Positions 36,288-48,608 of a stretch of 64,000 nucleotides of DNA are shown here, piece after piece (position 1 is the stretch's first letter; every line of letters begins with the position of its first letter). The stretch covers positions 2,852,001-2,916,000 of the forward strand of contig JABYQQ010000003.1 of assembly GCA_022605405.1 (NCBI GenBank), in the 5' to 3' direction. This DNA is from Earliella scabrosa. Taxonomy: Eukaryota > Basidiomycota > Agaricomycetes > Polyporales > Polyporaceae. The notes under the pieces were generated by a model. It was not told the origin of the DNA and did not search any database. It saw nothing but the letters and a program-made list of their open reading frames with translations. The position numbers and the translations under genes are program-made.

Positions 36288-37722
36288 ATGTCCTACGCAG
36301 AGTCCCTCGCGTCTCCGTCGCTGGCCCCGACTCCGCCCAAGCCCGACATACTCCGCGGATGGATCAAGACTATCAAGGACGCTATCCTCGTGTTGGAGGC
36401 GACCCGCGTGGGCATCGTGCCACGCGTTACACGCAGGTTCCATGAGCTCGAGAAGCGGAGTATCATCCAGAGCGGCGCGATACTCGTCTTCACGGAAGAA
36501 GAGAGTGGGATAAAGAGGTGGACGGATCCATACCTCTGGTCTGCGTCGCGTATGCAAGGCAATTTCCTCGTGCGTTTTTCGTCTAGTCACATAAGGGTTT
36601 GGGGCTGAGAGAGCTGCGACGCAGATGTATCGCGAACGGGAGGATGAGCAAGGCCTTGACGCAACCTCGCCCTACCGCTGCTCCGCAATGGCACATCCGC
36701 CTGAGGACGGCGAGTCCCGGGATCCTGAACTGGAACACTACATCCTCGGCAGCTGGAACAAGGGCAAGGGGTTGAAGACGAACGGATTAATGAAGAAGGT
36801 GAAGCAGCTGGTCTTTCGCTAGCATGTGTTGACACTGACTTTGTCGCAGACCATATCAATGACGATAGAAGGCACAACATACCACTTGATCTCGTACTAC
36901 TACCCTTCGGACGTTCGCTCCGGGATGCTCCAGACCCCGTCCTCCATGCCTCATCTCGCTTCGCTGGAGGTCAGTTCAGCAGTTCTGGATAGTCTTGCGC
37001 ATACGCAATCGAGACAGTCGCCGCTTGTTGGAAAGCGAAGGAAGGGCCGTCCACCGCGCTCGTGAGTAATCCTCACCTCGACCAATGACTTCGACATACT
37101 CATGTTGAGGCGCAGTGTTAGTCACCCAGCTCAACTGCTCCTGAGAATACCTTCGTCACCCGGGTCACCCGTTCCGGACACCATCGTTCACCCCCATGGC
37201 GATTCTCCATCGACTCCTAGCGGCATGGTCACGTCTGCCTCCTGGCCTCCTCGTACATCCTCTTCATCCCTCATCAACTACGCAGGGACCTATTCCGCTT
37301 CCCCGTCTCCTCAATCCGATGTCGTGCCGTATTCCTATCTTTACGACATCACCGTGGACTCCTCCCATTCTCCTGGTAAATACGATCACACTGGATTCGG
37401 CTACCGGCCAGGTGATCCGGTGCATCTGTCCTGGCACACTTCTTCCGCCAGTGTCTCTGCCACCTCTTCTCACCCGCTCTACGACCGAGACTTCACGACT
37501 TCTGCACAATACCACAATATGCACTCCTCGCCAACAACGACGACGGCGAATGTCGATGTATCTTCGGTCGATGCCCAACAACACATCATGCGAAGCTGGC
37601 GGCCTGTGATCAACGAGGCCAATAGGATGGCTACCTCCCTGTTCCCTACGACCCGGAAGCAGACCTCCGACGTCGCATCTCCTATTGCTTACTGCTCGCA
37701 GGGCAGTCCCTTGTACTACTAG
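36288..37722 (+). CDS. Gti1/Pac2 family (WOPR) transcription regulator
   Basis: Four exons (36288-36569, 36625-36798, 36850-37061, 37116-37722) give 424 aa. The WOPR DNA-binding domain begins near aa 24. The first half contains IKTIKDAILVLEATR, VTRRFHELEKR and ESGIKRWTDPYLWSASRM. The second half has GLMKKTISMTIEGTTYHLISYY near aa 145-170, with intron 2 splitting it after LMKK. The C-terminal 250 residues are Pro/Ser/Thr/Tyr-rich and unstructured, as in Wor1, Ryp1 and Ustilago Ros1. Family members are fungal master regulators of morphology, mating, sporulation or virulence. The target programme here is unknown. The start chosen puts a 23-residue leader before the domain. The frame is open further upstream, so a longer N-terminus is possible. 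Confidence 0.9.
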
Positions 37723-38307
37723 ATCCCATACTCTGCCGAGTCTGTTCTCATATACCCCTGTCGCCGTCTCATCGGACATATGCTGTAGCTTTGTACCCTC
37801 TCCTGATATCGTACATACTGCTCACCTCCGTGATCCTGTAGTTCATACCAAGCATTTTGTGAAATACCTTCCGTCTGTCTCCCTATAGTAGCACGCCCAT
37901 ACGAGTCTAGGAACACACGCATCCTGTCTGGCGATACATGCCATAATTCGATTAACCACGTTACCACGTTCACATCGCCTTCCCCTCCTTCCACCGTCTA
38001 CGTCTATCACATGCACACGCATTTGAACTTGAAGCACTCCTATGCTATTCACGGTTATTGGTCCTTGTCTCGTTCACTATCCTGATGTGCCTGTACACAC
38101 AGCGACTGCAAACCTCGGGTATATTACCAAACTCTAGTACGCTAGCTATCCATGGAGAATGTACATCACTTGTCAAGTCTTCGACCCTTGTGTCGCGTCC
38201 TACAATACACCGCGCCGCACGACAGTCGGCCACCGTTAGAGATGAATAAGTCACTGCGTCATGTCTTCCATCGTCCCACCTCCCGCCTTCCGCCCTGCGG
38301 CTGGATA
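37723..38307. other. Convergent 3' region
   Basis: 585 bp between the stop codons of two convergent genes, the WOPR gene (+) and OSBP (-). Presumably two 3' UTRs. No other feature seen. Confidence 0.6.
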
Positions 38308-41300
38308 TCAAGGCTCATCCTCGATGAAGATCCGGTCAACATCCTTCCAGTCCGCATTCACCCCGCCATGCTTCTCCTTCCACACCTTCTCCCTCTCCAG
38401 CCAGTACTCGAGCTGCTCGTCCACCGTCAACGGCATCCACACACGCTCACCCGTGTCCGGCTCCGTCGTCGCCGAGAACCAGCGCGGCCTGTGCGGGGGC
38501 ATCTCCCCCTGCTCACGTGCGCGCCGAATCTTGCGCTGGAACTCCTCCTGCTTCATCTTGAGCTCGTTCGCGTGCTCGTACCGGCCCAGCTCGAACGCGC
38601 GCTGGTCCGGGCGCAGCCGGCAGTCCGTCGGGCACACGTACGGCTTGAGCGTGTCCTCGGGGCAGTCGTTGAGCGTGATCGCGAACGGCGTCAGGTTGAA
38701 CGGTGATGGCGGCTTCACCGAGTTTCGCCATAGGAGGATGTACTCGTTCGACGCCGAGGGCGAGTTCGGTCCGCCCATCGCGACGTCGGGATGCAGCTGC
38801 CCGACCCCAGTCCCGACTTGGCGCGCGACGAGCTGGCTGTTCCACCGGCCTGCGATCTCGTACGTGACGTTGCCGTGCGCGTCGGCGACGTACCCAGAGA
38901 TCTCGAAAGCGTCCTTGCCGCGCCAGCCGCGGGGCTTGAACGTAAGCACACACTGGTCCCCAGTCCTGTGGTTCGTGATCTACCAACCAACCAGAGCGTC
39001 AGATCCTCACATCACACCCCGTCGAGGGCAGGAACACGTACCACCATGTCACCGTAGTGGTCGATCGTGGGCGAGCCGAGAATGAAGCCCGAGATGTTCG
39101 TCGTGACCTTCTTCCAGCTGTAGTGCTCGACGACGCGGCCCTTGACGTGCGGCCCCTTCGCCTTCGGGTAGTCCGGCGCGCGCTCCTCGGGCAAGAGCAG
39201 CTCCGCGTGCGCGATACCCGTCGGCCGGATCTCGAACGACTTGCCCATGAACTTGTTCTGCGCGTCGACCTCGCCGTAGTAGCGCCACATCGGGGACTCG
39301 GCCCAACACGCGGAGATGGGAGGGTGGTGACTAACTTGCTCCGACACGTAGCGGTACTGTTTGTCGTGCCGGACGTACTCGAACGTCTCGCTCTTCAAGC
39401 AGTGCCCAAAATCAGCGCAGTCCTGAGCGGTGAGAAGTATAGGTACGTACGAGCATCGGATTGAACGGCTTGGCGATACGTCCGATCGTCGACGAGTAAT
39501 TTGACATCGCAAACGCCGCGACGAATGCAATCCGCCGATGGGGGTCGTTCTCAGCGTACGCGGCGTCCACTATGTAGACGATTAGTCAGTTCACATGCAC
39601 AGGTCGTGGTAATCGGTAACAAGGGGGACTCACAGCACTCTGAGAACTCCATATCCTCCGCCATGCGCTGCAGCATGCTCGTTGGCTCATTGAAGAACAC
39701 CGGGAACGAGATCTTCGTCAGATCCTTTCCAATGCTGTTCTTCAGCACCGCCCACAGGCTCATAGGCGGCCTATCGTCCGACGAGATCGAGAGCCGGTCC
39801 CGCAGCTTGAGGTATCCCGCGTACACCTCCCTGCTCAAGAAGAACTGCGCCGGCGCGGACTGAATGAGCGACTTGGTGATCACCAGGTTCGGGAGCGTGT
39901 TCGCTTCGATCGCGTCAAAGAACTCGTCCTCTTCGTCTGTATCCCCCTCGTCGTCTTGCGCCAGCGCCGACCCCGCACTCGGCGCGTTCCCCATGATGAG
40001 CGAGAACGGGCGCGCCGCCGAGCCGGGCCCGGGCAGTCCTGCTGAAGTGACGGACGAGCGCCTGCCGACCATGCGCTGTGCGATCGTGCCTGTCGGGGAC
40101 GGCATGCCTTCGAACCCTGGCGATTCGGGCTTCGCGGTCGTCGGCGACGCGAGCGTGGGCGTTATGACCACCTCCGCCGAGGGCGACGACACGAGCTGCG
40201 ATGGCCGCTTGCGGACGGTGCCCTCCTGCGCGACGCTCGGCGCACGGCTCCTCCGGCGGAACCTGCTCCTGAGCTCCCGCTCGAGCATATCGCCTTCGCG
40301 CACGACCGCCTGCAGGCTCTCCTCCCAAATGTTCTGCCGCTCCCGCTCCCGCTCGAGCTTCGACTTGTACCACTCCTCGCGCTCCTTGACCATGCTCACG
40401 TACTCTGTCAGCATCCCGGACACGGACGTGAACGTGTCGTCGATCGCCTTGTTTAGCTCCGCGGCGCGCGGAGACCCCGGCGCCTGCTTGGGGAGGCTGG
40501 AGAGCAGCTGTGACGCGAGCTCGACCTGGGCGAGGAGCGCGTTGCCCTGCAGCTCGAACGAGTTCGCGTGCGGCGGGATCTGCTGCGTCGAGTCCGTGTC
40601 CGAGGTGTCCTCGTTCTCCTCCTGTTCATCCTGGTCGTGGGGCACTTCCGATGCTTCCTTTCGGTCCTCCCCGCCCGACGACGCGTCCCCACCAGCCGAA
40701 CTGGTGTTCGAGATGAGACCGCTCGGAGCGCGGTCCTTGCGCCTGTGCGTGCTGCTGATGGACAGCGAGGGCTTCAGGCTGGGCGCCTCGCTCTCGCCAC
40801 TTCGGCGATCATGGTACTCGCTCTCGCGCTTCGCAAGCTCCATGCTCTTCTGAAGCGCCGTGATCCAGCGCGAGGCCTCGACCGGGTGGTTCGCCTTCAG
40901 GTACCACTTCTGCACCGACGAGTGCCCGCGGGAGGGGGTCGAGTGCACCTCGAATCGCAGTCCGGACGTGCCCGTCGGGACGGTCAGGATAGCGGTCCGC
41001 ATAGCGATCGATCCCCGACACGCCAAATTCTCGTCATCCTGGTGGCGGTAATCTAAACGGCATTCAGTTAGCCATTCTAGGTATAGACCGGGACTACACA
41101 TACATGAGAGAACGCCCTGATGCAAGACGAACCAGCGCGTGTTGTATCCCTTCGCGACATTCGTGTACTTGTTTAGGTATCCTCTAAGCTCGGGCGGATC
41201 CGACGAGGGCTCCTTGATGAGCGAATTGTCCTGATTCGTGACTGAAAGGGGTTAGACAGTGAAACGCAACAAATTGTAGCACTTACATTGTCGTAAGAAC

Positions 41301-42351
41301 ACCCGTACGCGGTCATCCTTGCCCGCGCTGTCGTACACTGGTCGTCCTTTCCGATCGCGTACAAATACATCAGCACCAGCACGAACAGCCTTCTCTACTA
41401 GTCGTAGATCCTTCCGTCGGGCAGCCTCGTGCAGCAGCGTGCGTCCCGAGGCATCGTCGAGATACGACAGGTCGACAAGTCGTATCCGCGGGGACTCCAG
41501 CAATTTCACCAGCGCTTCTGGCGGTGGCGCGTTTTGCGGCGAGAGGATGTAGCTACGTAGAAGTGACCGGTAGTGGGCGGTCAAGAACGCTCTTGAGTCT
41601 GGTGCAAAAGGATGATAAGCCTGATAACTGAATGTACGGACGAGGGAACATACCGCGGATGGCTCTGATGGTCTCTTTGCCCCTTGCCACTTCCAAGCAC
41701 GTTTTACCCTGACTATCACGCAAACTGTCATCTATTCCCTCCTGATCAAGCAACAGATTGACGACATCCGTTCGCGACAACGATGCGGCCAGATGGAGGG
41801 CAGTGGTGCCAGAGCCGGGAGGGTAGACGGCGTTGGGCGAGATAGAACGGTGAGAAAGTAAGAGGGCAATGGTATCGCCTGACACTAATATTAATAGAGA
41901 CAGCGTGGCGGGACGGTTTGGGACCTACAGGAGGCACAACGGATCGCTAGGTGTAGCGCGGCTGCTCCTAGGTCAACGTCACTTTCTGAAGACGTCCTTC
42001 GATCTTTGGTTATGTCCGCCAAGAACGGATGTATACGCGCGGGGTCGCCTATGATTCGTTCTGAGGATAACGCGCCTCTGGAAATTATTGTACGAACGTA
42101 CCACTTCGCAGTGCTGAGAGTAACCGGACCTGGTACAAGGAATCCAAACCCGTACCATCTGCGCATACGTTCCTGTCAGTGCTGAAGCTTCGGGTGAGAA
42201 ATAAAAATATAGATGGACTCCAACCAGCTGGAGGCCGGCTTCGCGAAGACTTCTGATAGGGTCTTCTCAGGGGAGGAAGAAGCGGGCTGCGACACTTCCC
42301 ACAGCGGGCCTGAGCACTGGGACCGCGCCTCAGATGCAGCGGATCATCCAT
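38308..42351 (-). CDS. Oxysterol-binding protein, Osh1-type (ankyrin, PH, FFAT, ORD)
   Basis: Nine exons give about 1,210 aa: 42351-42102, 42075-41929, 41878-41654, 41598-41287, 41241-41104, 41052-39634, 39569-39451, 39392-39042, 38979-38308. The N-terminal third has ankyrin repeats ([34 protein letters not shown]). A PH domain follows at about aa 320-430 ([23 protein letters not shown]). An acidic-flanked FFAT motif, EFFDAIEA, lies near aa 734. The sterol-binding ORD has the signature [11 protein letters not shown] and ends with LRPDQRAFE. Such proteins exchange sterol and PI4P at ER-Golgi or nucleus-vacuole contacts, with FFAT binding VAP/Scs2 on the ER. The 58-nt intron 7 was chosen over a 35-nt alternative. 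The first exon is uncertain: its N-terminus is unlike the family and overlaps a TATA-like A/T stretch near 42.2 kb. Confidence 0.9.
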
Positions 42352-43722
42352 TACGATGCGTTGGGGATGAAGGCAGTTCGATGAATGTCCCCAGCGCGCA
42401 GGCGGTGTGTCAACTTTCACGCAGTCCCCTGAGTGCTTCGCGCGAACGCCCACAAGACATCGGTCTATCCGCTCTCGGAGGATATACCGCGAGCAACGTA
42501 CGGGTAGCGGGAGCGAGGAGGGGAGAGGGAGGGCAGAGTGTTGGACTGTCCGGACACGTTCTGTCTGGTAGGGTCCCTTCCCACCAGCCGCGACCGCGAC
42601 CGCTGGAACAGCGAGCAGAGGGTCGTGCAAATGATGACTAGTGAGGCCGTTGTGGTCAGAGTGGCTCTCCCCCTCCCATCTCACCCCTTGCCCAGTCGTT
42701 GAGGGTAGCTCTGGTGGAAGCCGAACTTAAACCTCTCTCCCGTGATAAATCTTTCTCTCCGCACTTCCGCACCCATTCATCCCCCCGCCTGCGATGGATC
42801 TAGAGAAGCATTGACACTGGCACTCACTTCGAGTAACAGAAGATATTGACGGAGATGATGGGTTGGATCCGTGCGAGATTATTGTGGACATGGTCGGTCG
42901 TCGAAGGAGGCTCTCAGAGCATGCGTCAAAGGTTTCAAGAAAGATGAATCGCGAAACGACGAGGATAGAGGTACGAGGAGGTGGAGATGGATGTTATGGA
43001 CAAGTGTCGCCTCCAGGCGTAGCGGATTCACCTGAGATCTGAGTTTCAACGACGATGCGCTCCGACGCCGCGGTCCGAGGCGGAGACGCAACTTGCCCTT
43101 GCTCAAGACGGAGCTCGTCCCATCTCCGCCCAAAAGTCCCGTTAAGCGACGTGTAGTAGTACTACGTCACTGCATCAGGCACATAAATCACTCATCCCTC
43201 GTGCAGAGTCGAACGTGTATTATGTAGGTCTGTCGTCGAACACACCTCTATATCAGCTGGATGCACGTGCGAGACTCATGGGATGTAGCTAAGTATTCTT
43301 TTAGGCTGTAGTCGGTCAAGACTCACTGTTGACTGAAGGCGAATCCCTCTAGTATACTCGACTCGGAGGAGCAGATGATAGCGCTTGACACCGACCTCAC
43401 CTCCTGAGTACTGCACGATGCGGAACGCCGGCACCCATGTGTTGTCGCAGGGTGCGCGTAGGAGCATACACACGACGGGCTCAGCGACTCGGAAGACGGT
43501 CGAATCCAGGACGTCCACTATTCTGTCAAGCTCTCCTTGCCCGTGGTTGTACCCGCAACCGGATATGGAGCGTCCGTCAAGTCGAGATGCAGCCGGACAC
43601 ACACAGGTGCCACGCAAGGGGCGCGCGATGGAAGCCCTCAATTGCACAGTTTGAAACAGTATGGCATGCGCACCCCATCCGACTCTCTACAAGACAACTT
43701 AGATCACACAATCTACATACAT
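42352..43722. other. Intergenic region between OSBP and nitrite reductase
   Basis: 1.37 kb containing the OSBP promoter, the nitrite reductase 3' end and the possible small gene listed next. Nothing else recognised. Confidence 0.5.
43253..43647 (-). CDS. Possible small hypothetical protein
   Basis: Two exons (43647-43327 and 43288-43253) would encode 118 aa. The 38-nt gap between them starts GTGAGTCTTGAC and ends ACTTAG, in phase. It is a strong donor and a plausible acceptor, although the intron is very short. The protein contains STVFRVAEPVVCMLLRAPC and WVPAFRIVQYSGG. I recognise no family. It lies on the same strand as nitrite reductase and OSBP, immediately downstream of the former. It could equally be noncoding. 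Confidence 0.25.
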
Positions 43723-46700
43723 CTACCATTCCAGCTTAGCATCCCCACAACCGGAGGTGCATCCCGCACCACCTTCGCGCCCCTCAGCCTCCGCTAGTAT
43801 CGACTGGTCGGGTCCCACAATTTCCACCGCAGATTGTCCGTTCTCCTCTCGAGCGCCTCCTCGATCGAGCAGCTCGGCCGTCGCTTGTCGTATCATCCAC
43901 CTTGAAGTACCGATGACCGCGTCTAGGTCGTCCGGCTCCGGAAGCAGCAGAAGGAGGTCGTCGCCGTCGACCTTGACCTCGAACGAAATCACCCCGTACG
44001 AGTCATCGTTAAGGCACTCTCCCGTCGTGAGCGAGAAGTTGCGTTTGTGCATCGGACCTACGAGACAGTTAGCCGCTGTGCTCGCTCACAAGGGAATAAG
44101 TGGTGCGAGACGAACACGAGATGTAGAGGGCTCCCGACTTGGGGTCGTCGCCAACGATGCCGTGATCGAGGACGAATGCACGCCGGTGCGGGCACATCTG
44201 CAGGACGGGGTTCGAGCGTCAGAGAACGAAGCTGTCACAGCGCACTGAGCTTCAGACCTGCTGCGTCGCGAAATACCCTCGCGCGGGGACGTGGTAGATG
44301 GCTATCTGGCTGTCCCCATACCGAACGGCCGCAGAACTACGATCACGAAGTCAGACTTTGACTAGGAGCCACTTGAGGATCAACGATCACTTACGTCGTC
44401 CCGCCGTCGGTCACAACAAGATCGTGAACGGTGGCCAGCTTGCGCCACTTCCACTCGCTTCTCGGGGCTGCTATATCAGTCTCACGCAGAACGAGCGGAG
44501 GCGTTGCCTTCGACCAATTTGCAGGTCGGGTCTGGCCGCGCTCAGTGATCTTCTCCATCTGACTGACGCGCTCGCTCTGGGTGCACAATGAAGGTTACTT
44601 CTAGTGCCAGGGGACAGACATGGGATGTATTTGAAAAGCTCACTGTGTTGACGAACTGACGGAACTGCTTCTGGCGCTCAGGGTCGTCCACGACCGCTTT
44701 CCATTCGTCGAAGTATGTCCCGACGAGCTCGTCCATGTCGCGCTCCAGGTCGCCACATATTCCTAGCTCGTCATCCAGAATAACCCTGCGCAGTTTCTGG
44801 GCGAGTGGGAGAGTGCGTTAGTTCTGGACCCGAGCTATGATGACAGTCCTGAGCCGGTGAGGATATCCACGTACCTCGATGCCACCCTCCATAGCCTCCA
44901 GCCAACGCGCCGTGCGCATGAGCTTGTCAGCGGTGCGGATGTAGTACATGATGAACCTGTCGAGTATGCGGACCACGCGCGAAGGAGGCACGTCCGCTGC
45001 CAAGAGCGTAGCATGTCGGGGGCTTGCGCCTAAGAAGATGAGCCAGTCATTCCATCAGCATCGTTTCCGTTTCCACACGTCAAACGCTGTCGCGTACCTC
45101 CATTGCCGCAGACAAATACTGCAATCGATTGTATGAGAGATTAGTACTCGTCGAGGGAGAGCGACGCACTGTTCCATCCCTTGTCTGTCGCGATCAGTCC
45201 GAAGTCCTTGCCTTGGGCCTCGGCACACTCGCGGACACATCCGCTCACACCGCCTTTGAACTTGTGCGGGGAGCGGATTCCTTTGTAGCGCTCTTCAAGC
45301 TGGACCGCCACTAAGGAGCAGGACTAAGGAGCAAGTCGTCAGAAGGGCGCATTAAATACCTACACCCGACCGAGTCGCCGATTCCGTACCGACACCACGA
45401 CGTCCCAACACAGGACTTCACGGTGCGCAGCGCTTTGCCTGACAGATATTGCTTTCAGCACATAGCAGCCTTCCAGTAGCAACACAAGCTTTAGAGACGC
45501 TCACCATATGCATGCCCGCTCTCAAACCCAGCATCGACCAGTTCCTTCCAGATAGAAGGCAAGTCCGCGCGCTCAGCGCCAAACAGGTCTACGCGCTGCC
45601 CGCCGGTAATCTTGGTGTACAGCCCATCTGAACATGTCGATCGTAAACACCCTGCGCTAACATCAAAGACATGCGCGCAGACATACACTTCCTGGCCACT
45701 TGACCCAGAACGATGAGCTTCTCGGGAGTGATCTGCATTGTAGTTCACGTGTGAATCACTGACAGCGCGGATTCGAGGACCAGTAAGATGAATCATAGAA
45801 GCACGCACCTCGCCGGCGGCAACACGAGGAACGACAGAGAAGGTTCCTGTGTGAAGGTGAGCAGATCCACAGTGGCAATGTTTCAATCAGCCCTTACCAT
45901 TTCTCTGGATGTTCGCCAGGAAGCTGTCTACCTTTGGTCATATCGCTCCCTTTCGTTAATATCTAGAACATACCGATCGTTCGTATCCTGATTGCTGCGG
46001 TAAAACACCTCTAAGCGATCCACACAGCCCACGGCTGGCGTGTCACTTACGCGTTATGCTCGGGCTTCATGATGTGCTCGTTCCACAGTGAAGACAAGAT
46101 GCTAGCGACCGCAGGCTTGCAGATCTCGCAGCCTAGAGAGTCTGCTTTGACACCGACGGCTTGCATGATCTCCGCGATTGACTTCAGCTTCTTGATCCTA
46201 CAGACATCCGGCGGTTAGAGCCGAGTAGCTGACCGTCAAGAGCTAACCTTACTTGACTACATTGAACAGATCGGCCCTGGACATGGCGAAATGGGGACAT
46301 AGGTTGTTGCTAACCGCGATGCCCGCTTTTGTCATCTCAGCCTGGTATACAAGGGGTCCCATGAGCAGCAGATCCTCGCTAAGTGAGTTCTTCAAGACTC
46401 ACTTTGACGATGTTTGTCATAAGAGGAATACCTGCAAAACGGATACGTCAGCCTACAGCGTTGCATAGCAAGACAACAAAAGCAGGTGCGCACATCCACC
46501 GCACCCCGATCCGGCCTTGGTCTGCGTCTTGACGTCGGCTACGCTCTGCGCGCCATCCTTGATGCACTGCACTATCCGCCCCTTCGTTACGTTCTGTCGG
46601 CCGGAGCTCAGCGCATGACCCCTAGCAGCGCACCCGCAAGCCCAAGCCTTACGTGACAGCTGCAGATCTGCGCATCGTCGTCCAGATCCTCGCCCGAGTC

Positions 46701-48608
46701 TCCCTCGCCGCTCCGCGAGCCGAGAATGAACTGCGACGGCGGCACGTCGAGCGGTTTCTGTGCGTCACAGTCTCGTCAGATTGAGTTGCATATCTAGCCC
46801 GCAGAGGCTAGTGACTAGCCCGAGTCTCCAGCGGAGCGAGTCTGGCACGAACCTTCTTCCTCACGAGCGCAACTAGCTTGACGTAGTCGGACGTGTCGCC
46901 AACCATCATTCCACCGAGTAGGTACTTGCCGTCGGCGCTGAAGATGTATCTGTGCGGCGCGGTGAGCCGGCGCGAAAGGGACGGACTAGCTAGAGAGGTG
47001 TCACTTCTTGTATACCCCACCGAAGGGGTCCCGGTAGGTCAAGGCTTCGACAGGTCCGTCGGTTGCCGCTGCCGCGCCATGTCGTTTCTTCGGCATGGAG
47101 GCATCGTGCTTGACAGTAGCCATGACGTCCTGACGCTGCTGCTCCTTCGGAGGCGAGCTATTCTGAACTCGGTTCTCCGCGAAGAAGTCTCCGAAAGAGG
47201 CTACCTGAATGCGGAGGAGTATATGCTCAGCGCGAGCAGCCATAAAGCAAGAACCGGACACGAACGTCCACGCCCATGAGCTTCAATTTCGTAGACAAGT
47301 CCGGGGTGTTCTATAGCAAACGACGTCCTCAGCGACGGTCAGTCATGCGCATTACAACGAGAGTCGCATACCATCTGTCTCGGCTTGAAGCTCCCAACGT
47401 CCGTCTGCGCCTGCGTGAAGTTGAACGCGAGGATGTCTGCCATCTCGATACCCGGCGCAATCAGCCCGTAGGTGTTGTTCTTCCAGCTCGCGCACTCTCC
47501 TATCGCGTACACGTTCTCTGCGCTCGTCTTCAAATAGTCGTCCACGACGATGCCCCCGCGCGGCACGCAGGCGAGCCCCGCATCACGAGCGACGTCGTCC
47601 CGGGGCGTGATGCCGATGGCAAATATCACGATGTTGCAGTCGATGGTCGAGCCGTCTGTGAGTTCGAGGCCGCACAGCGCACCAGACTGGTCTCTGAGCA
47701 GGCGCGCGACAGAGGTTGAACCGAGGAATCGGACGCCCATGCCTTCGATCCGACGGAGGACGATCTCACCTCCTTGCGCGTCGAGCTGGCGGGAGAGAGG
47801 GAATGCTTGTCTGTGGATTATCGTAACGTGCTTGACTGTCGGGAGGTCGTAGACCGCTTTCGCAGCTTCGAGTCCCAGCAGCCCTCCGCCCAGGACGACC
47901 GCCTGACGCACGAATTAGTCTACAAGGACACAGAGTAGCAAAACGTAACAATCACCGTGGCATCCTTCATTTCCTCCTTGTCGGCATGCGCGAGGAGCTT
48001 GTTCACGTCCGCGATGTTGCGATAGACAAACACTCCCGGGACTGAAAGGTCCGCATATCCTGGAAGCGTGGCATCCGAGCCTGTTGCCAACACGCAATAG
48101 TCATACGCGATACTCCGTCCTTTGTCGGTCTTGACGGTACGCGTGCTGGTATCAAGAGAAGACACGGCTTCCCCCGTGTGAAACTCGAAGCGTTGAGGGT
48201 CTTGTTTAGCATACCAGTCAGCTGTAGGGGTCTCATGGTGTTAACAAGAGCAACCGCTTGCTATAGGAATGACGTCGTACGCGAGTTGAGGTACAGCTTC
48301 TCTACGTTGCGATGCTGGAAGAACTCGGTGAGCGCAACTCTGTTGTACGCCACTGTGTGAAGCGCGATGTGAGAACGACTCGCGATAACGATCCGCAGCT
48401 AGCCGCCACTCACAATGCGTCTCTTCTCCGCATGTCACAATGCGATAACGAGCATTTGCGTCCAAATCAAGGAGCTTCTCGATGAATGCTGTGGTATTGT
48501 TAGTCAGTATTCGCGTCAACTGGGGACTAATCTCCGCGACTTACCGATCCCGACCATACCAAGACCGACGACAGCAATCGTCTGGGGTGGTGTGTTCGTC
48601 GGTGTCAT
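43723..48608 (-). CDS. Ferredoxin-independent nitrite reductase, NAD(P)H type
   Basis: Twenty-seven exons give 1,098 aa, the normal length. From the start: 48608-48545, 48488-48414, 48352-48281, 48221-47956, 47902-47372, 47310-47266, 47204-47005, 46949-46853, 46757-46653, 46593-46494, 46431-46403, 46341-46253, 46197-46051, 45994-45974, 45923-45898, 45846-45809, 45732-45687, 45627-45505, 45438-45364, 45310-45170, 45118-45098, 45029-44875, 44796-44644, 44576-44395, 44336-44258, 44197-44116, 44057-43723. The enzyme reduces nitrite to ammonium in the cytosol. It has an FAD site (VVGLGMVG), an NAD(P)H site (VLGGGLLGLEAAKA), a BFD-like [2Fe-2S] region (C482, C484, C516, C519), the sirohaem-4Fe-4S cysteines C701/C707 and C741/C745, and a C-terminal Rieske domain (C962-x-H964, C988-x2-H991). 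Orthologue of Aspergillus niiA. All cofactor residues are intact. Confidence 0.96.

Noticed and set aside
39393..39450. Alternative 35-nt OSBP intron giving an 11-residue insertion before the ETFEY motif
   Set aside because: Too short for this genome. The 58-nt choice has a CTGAT branch site and restores the family motif.
39864..40853. 329-codon plus-strand frame
   Set aside because: Antisense to the large OSBP exon. Ser-rich shadow of a Glu/Asp/Ser-coding strand.
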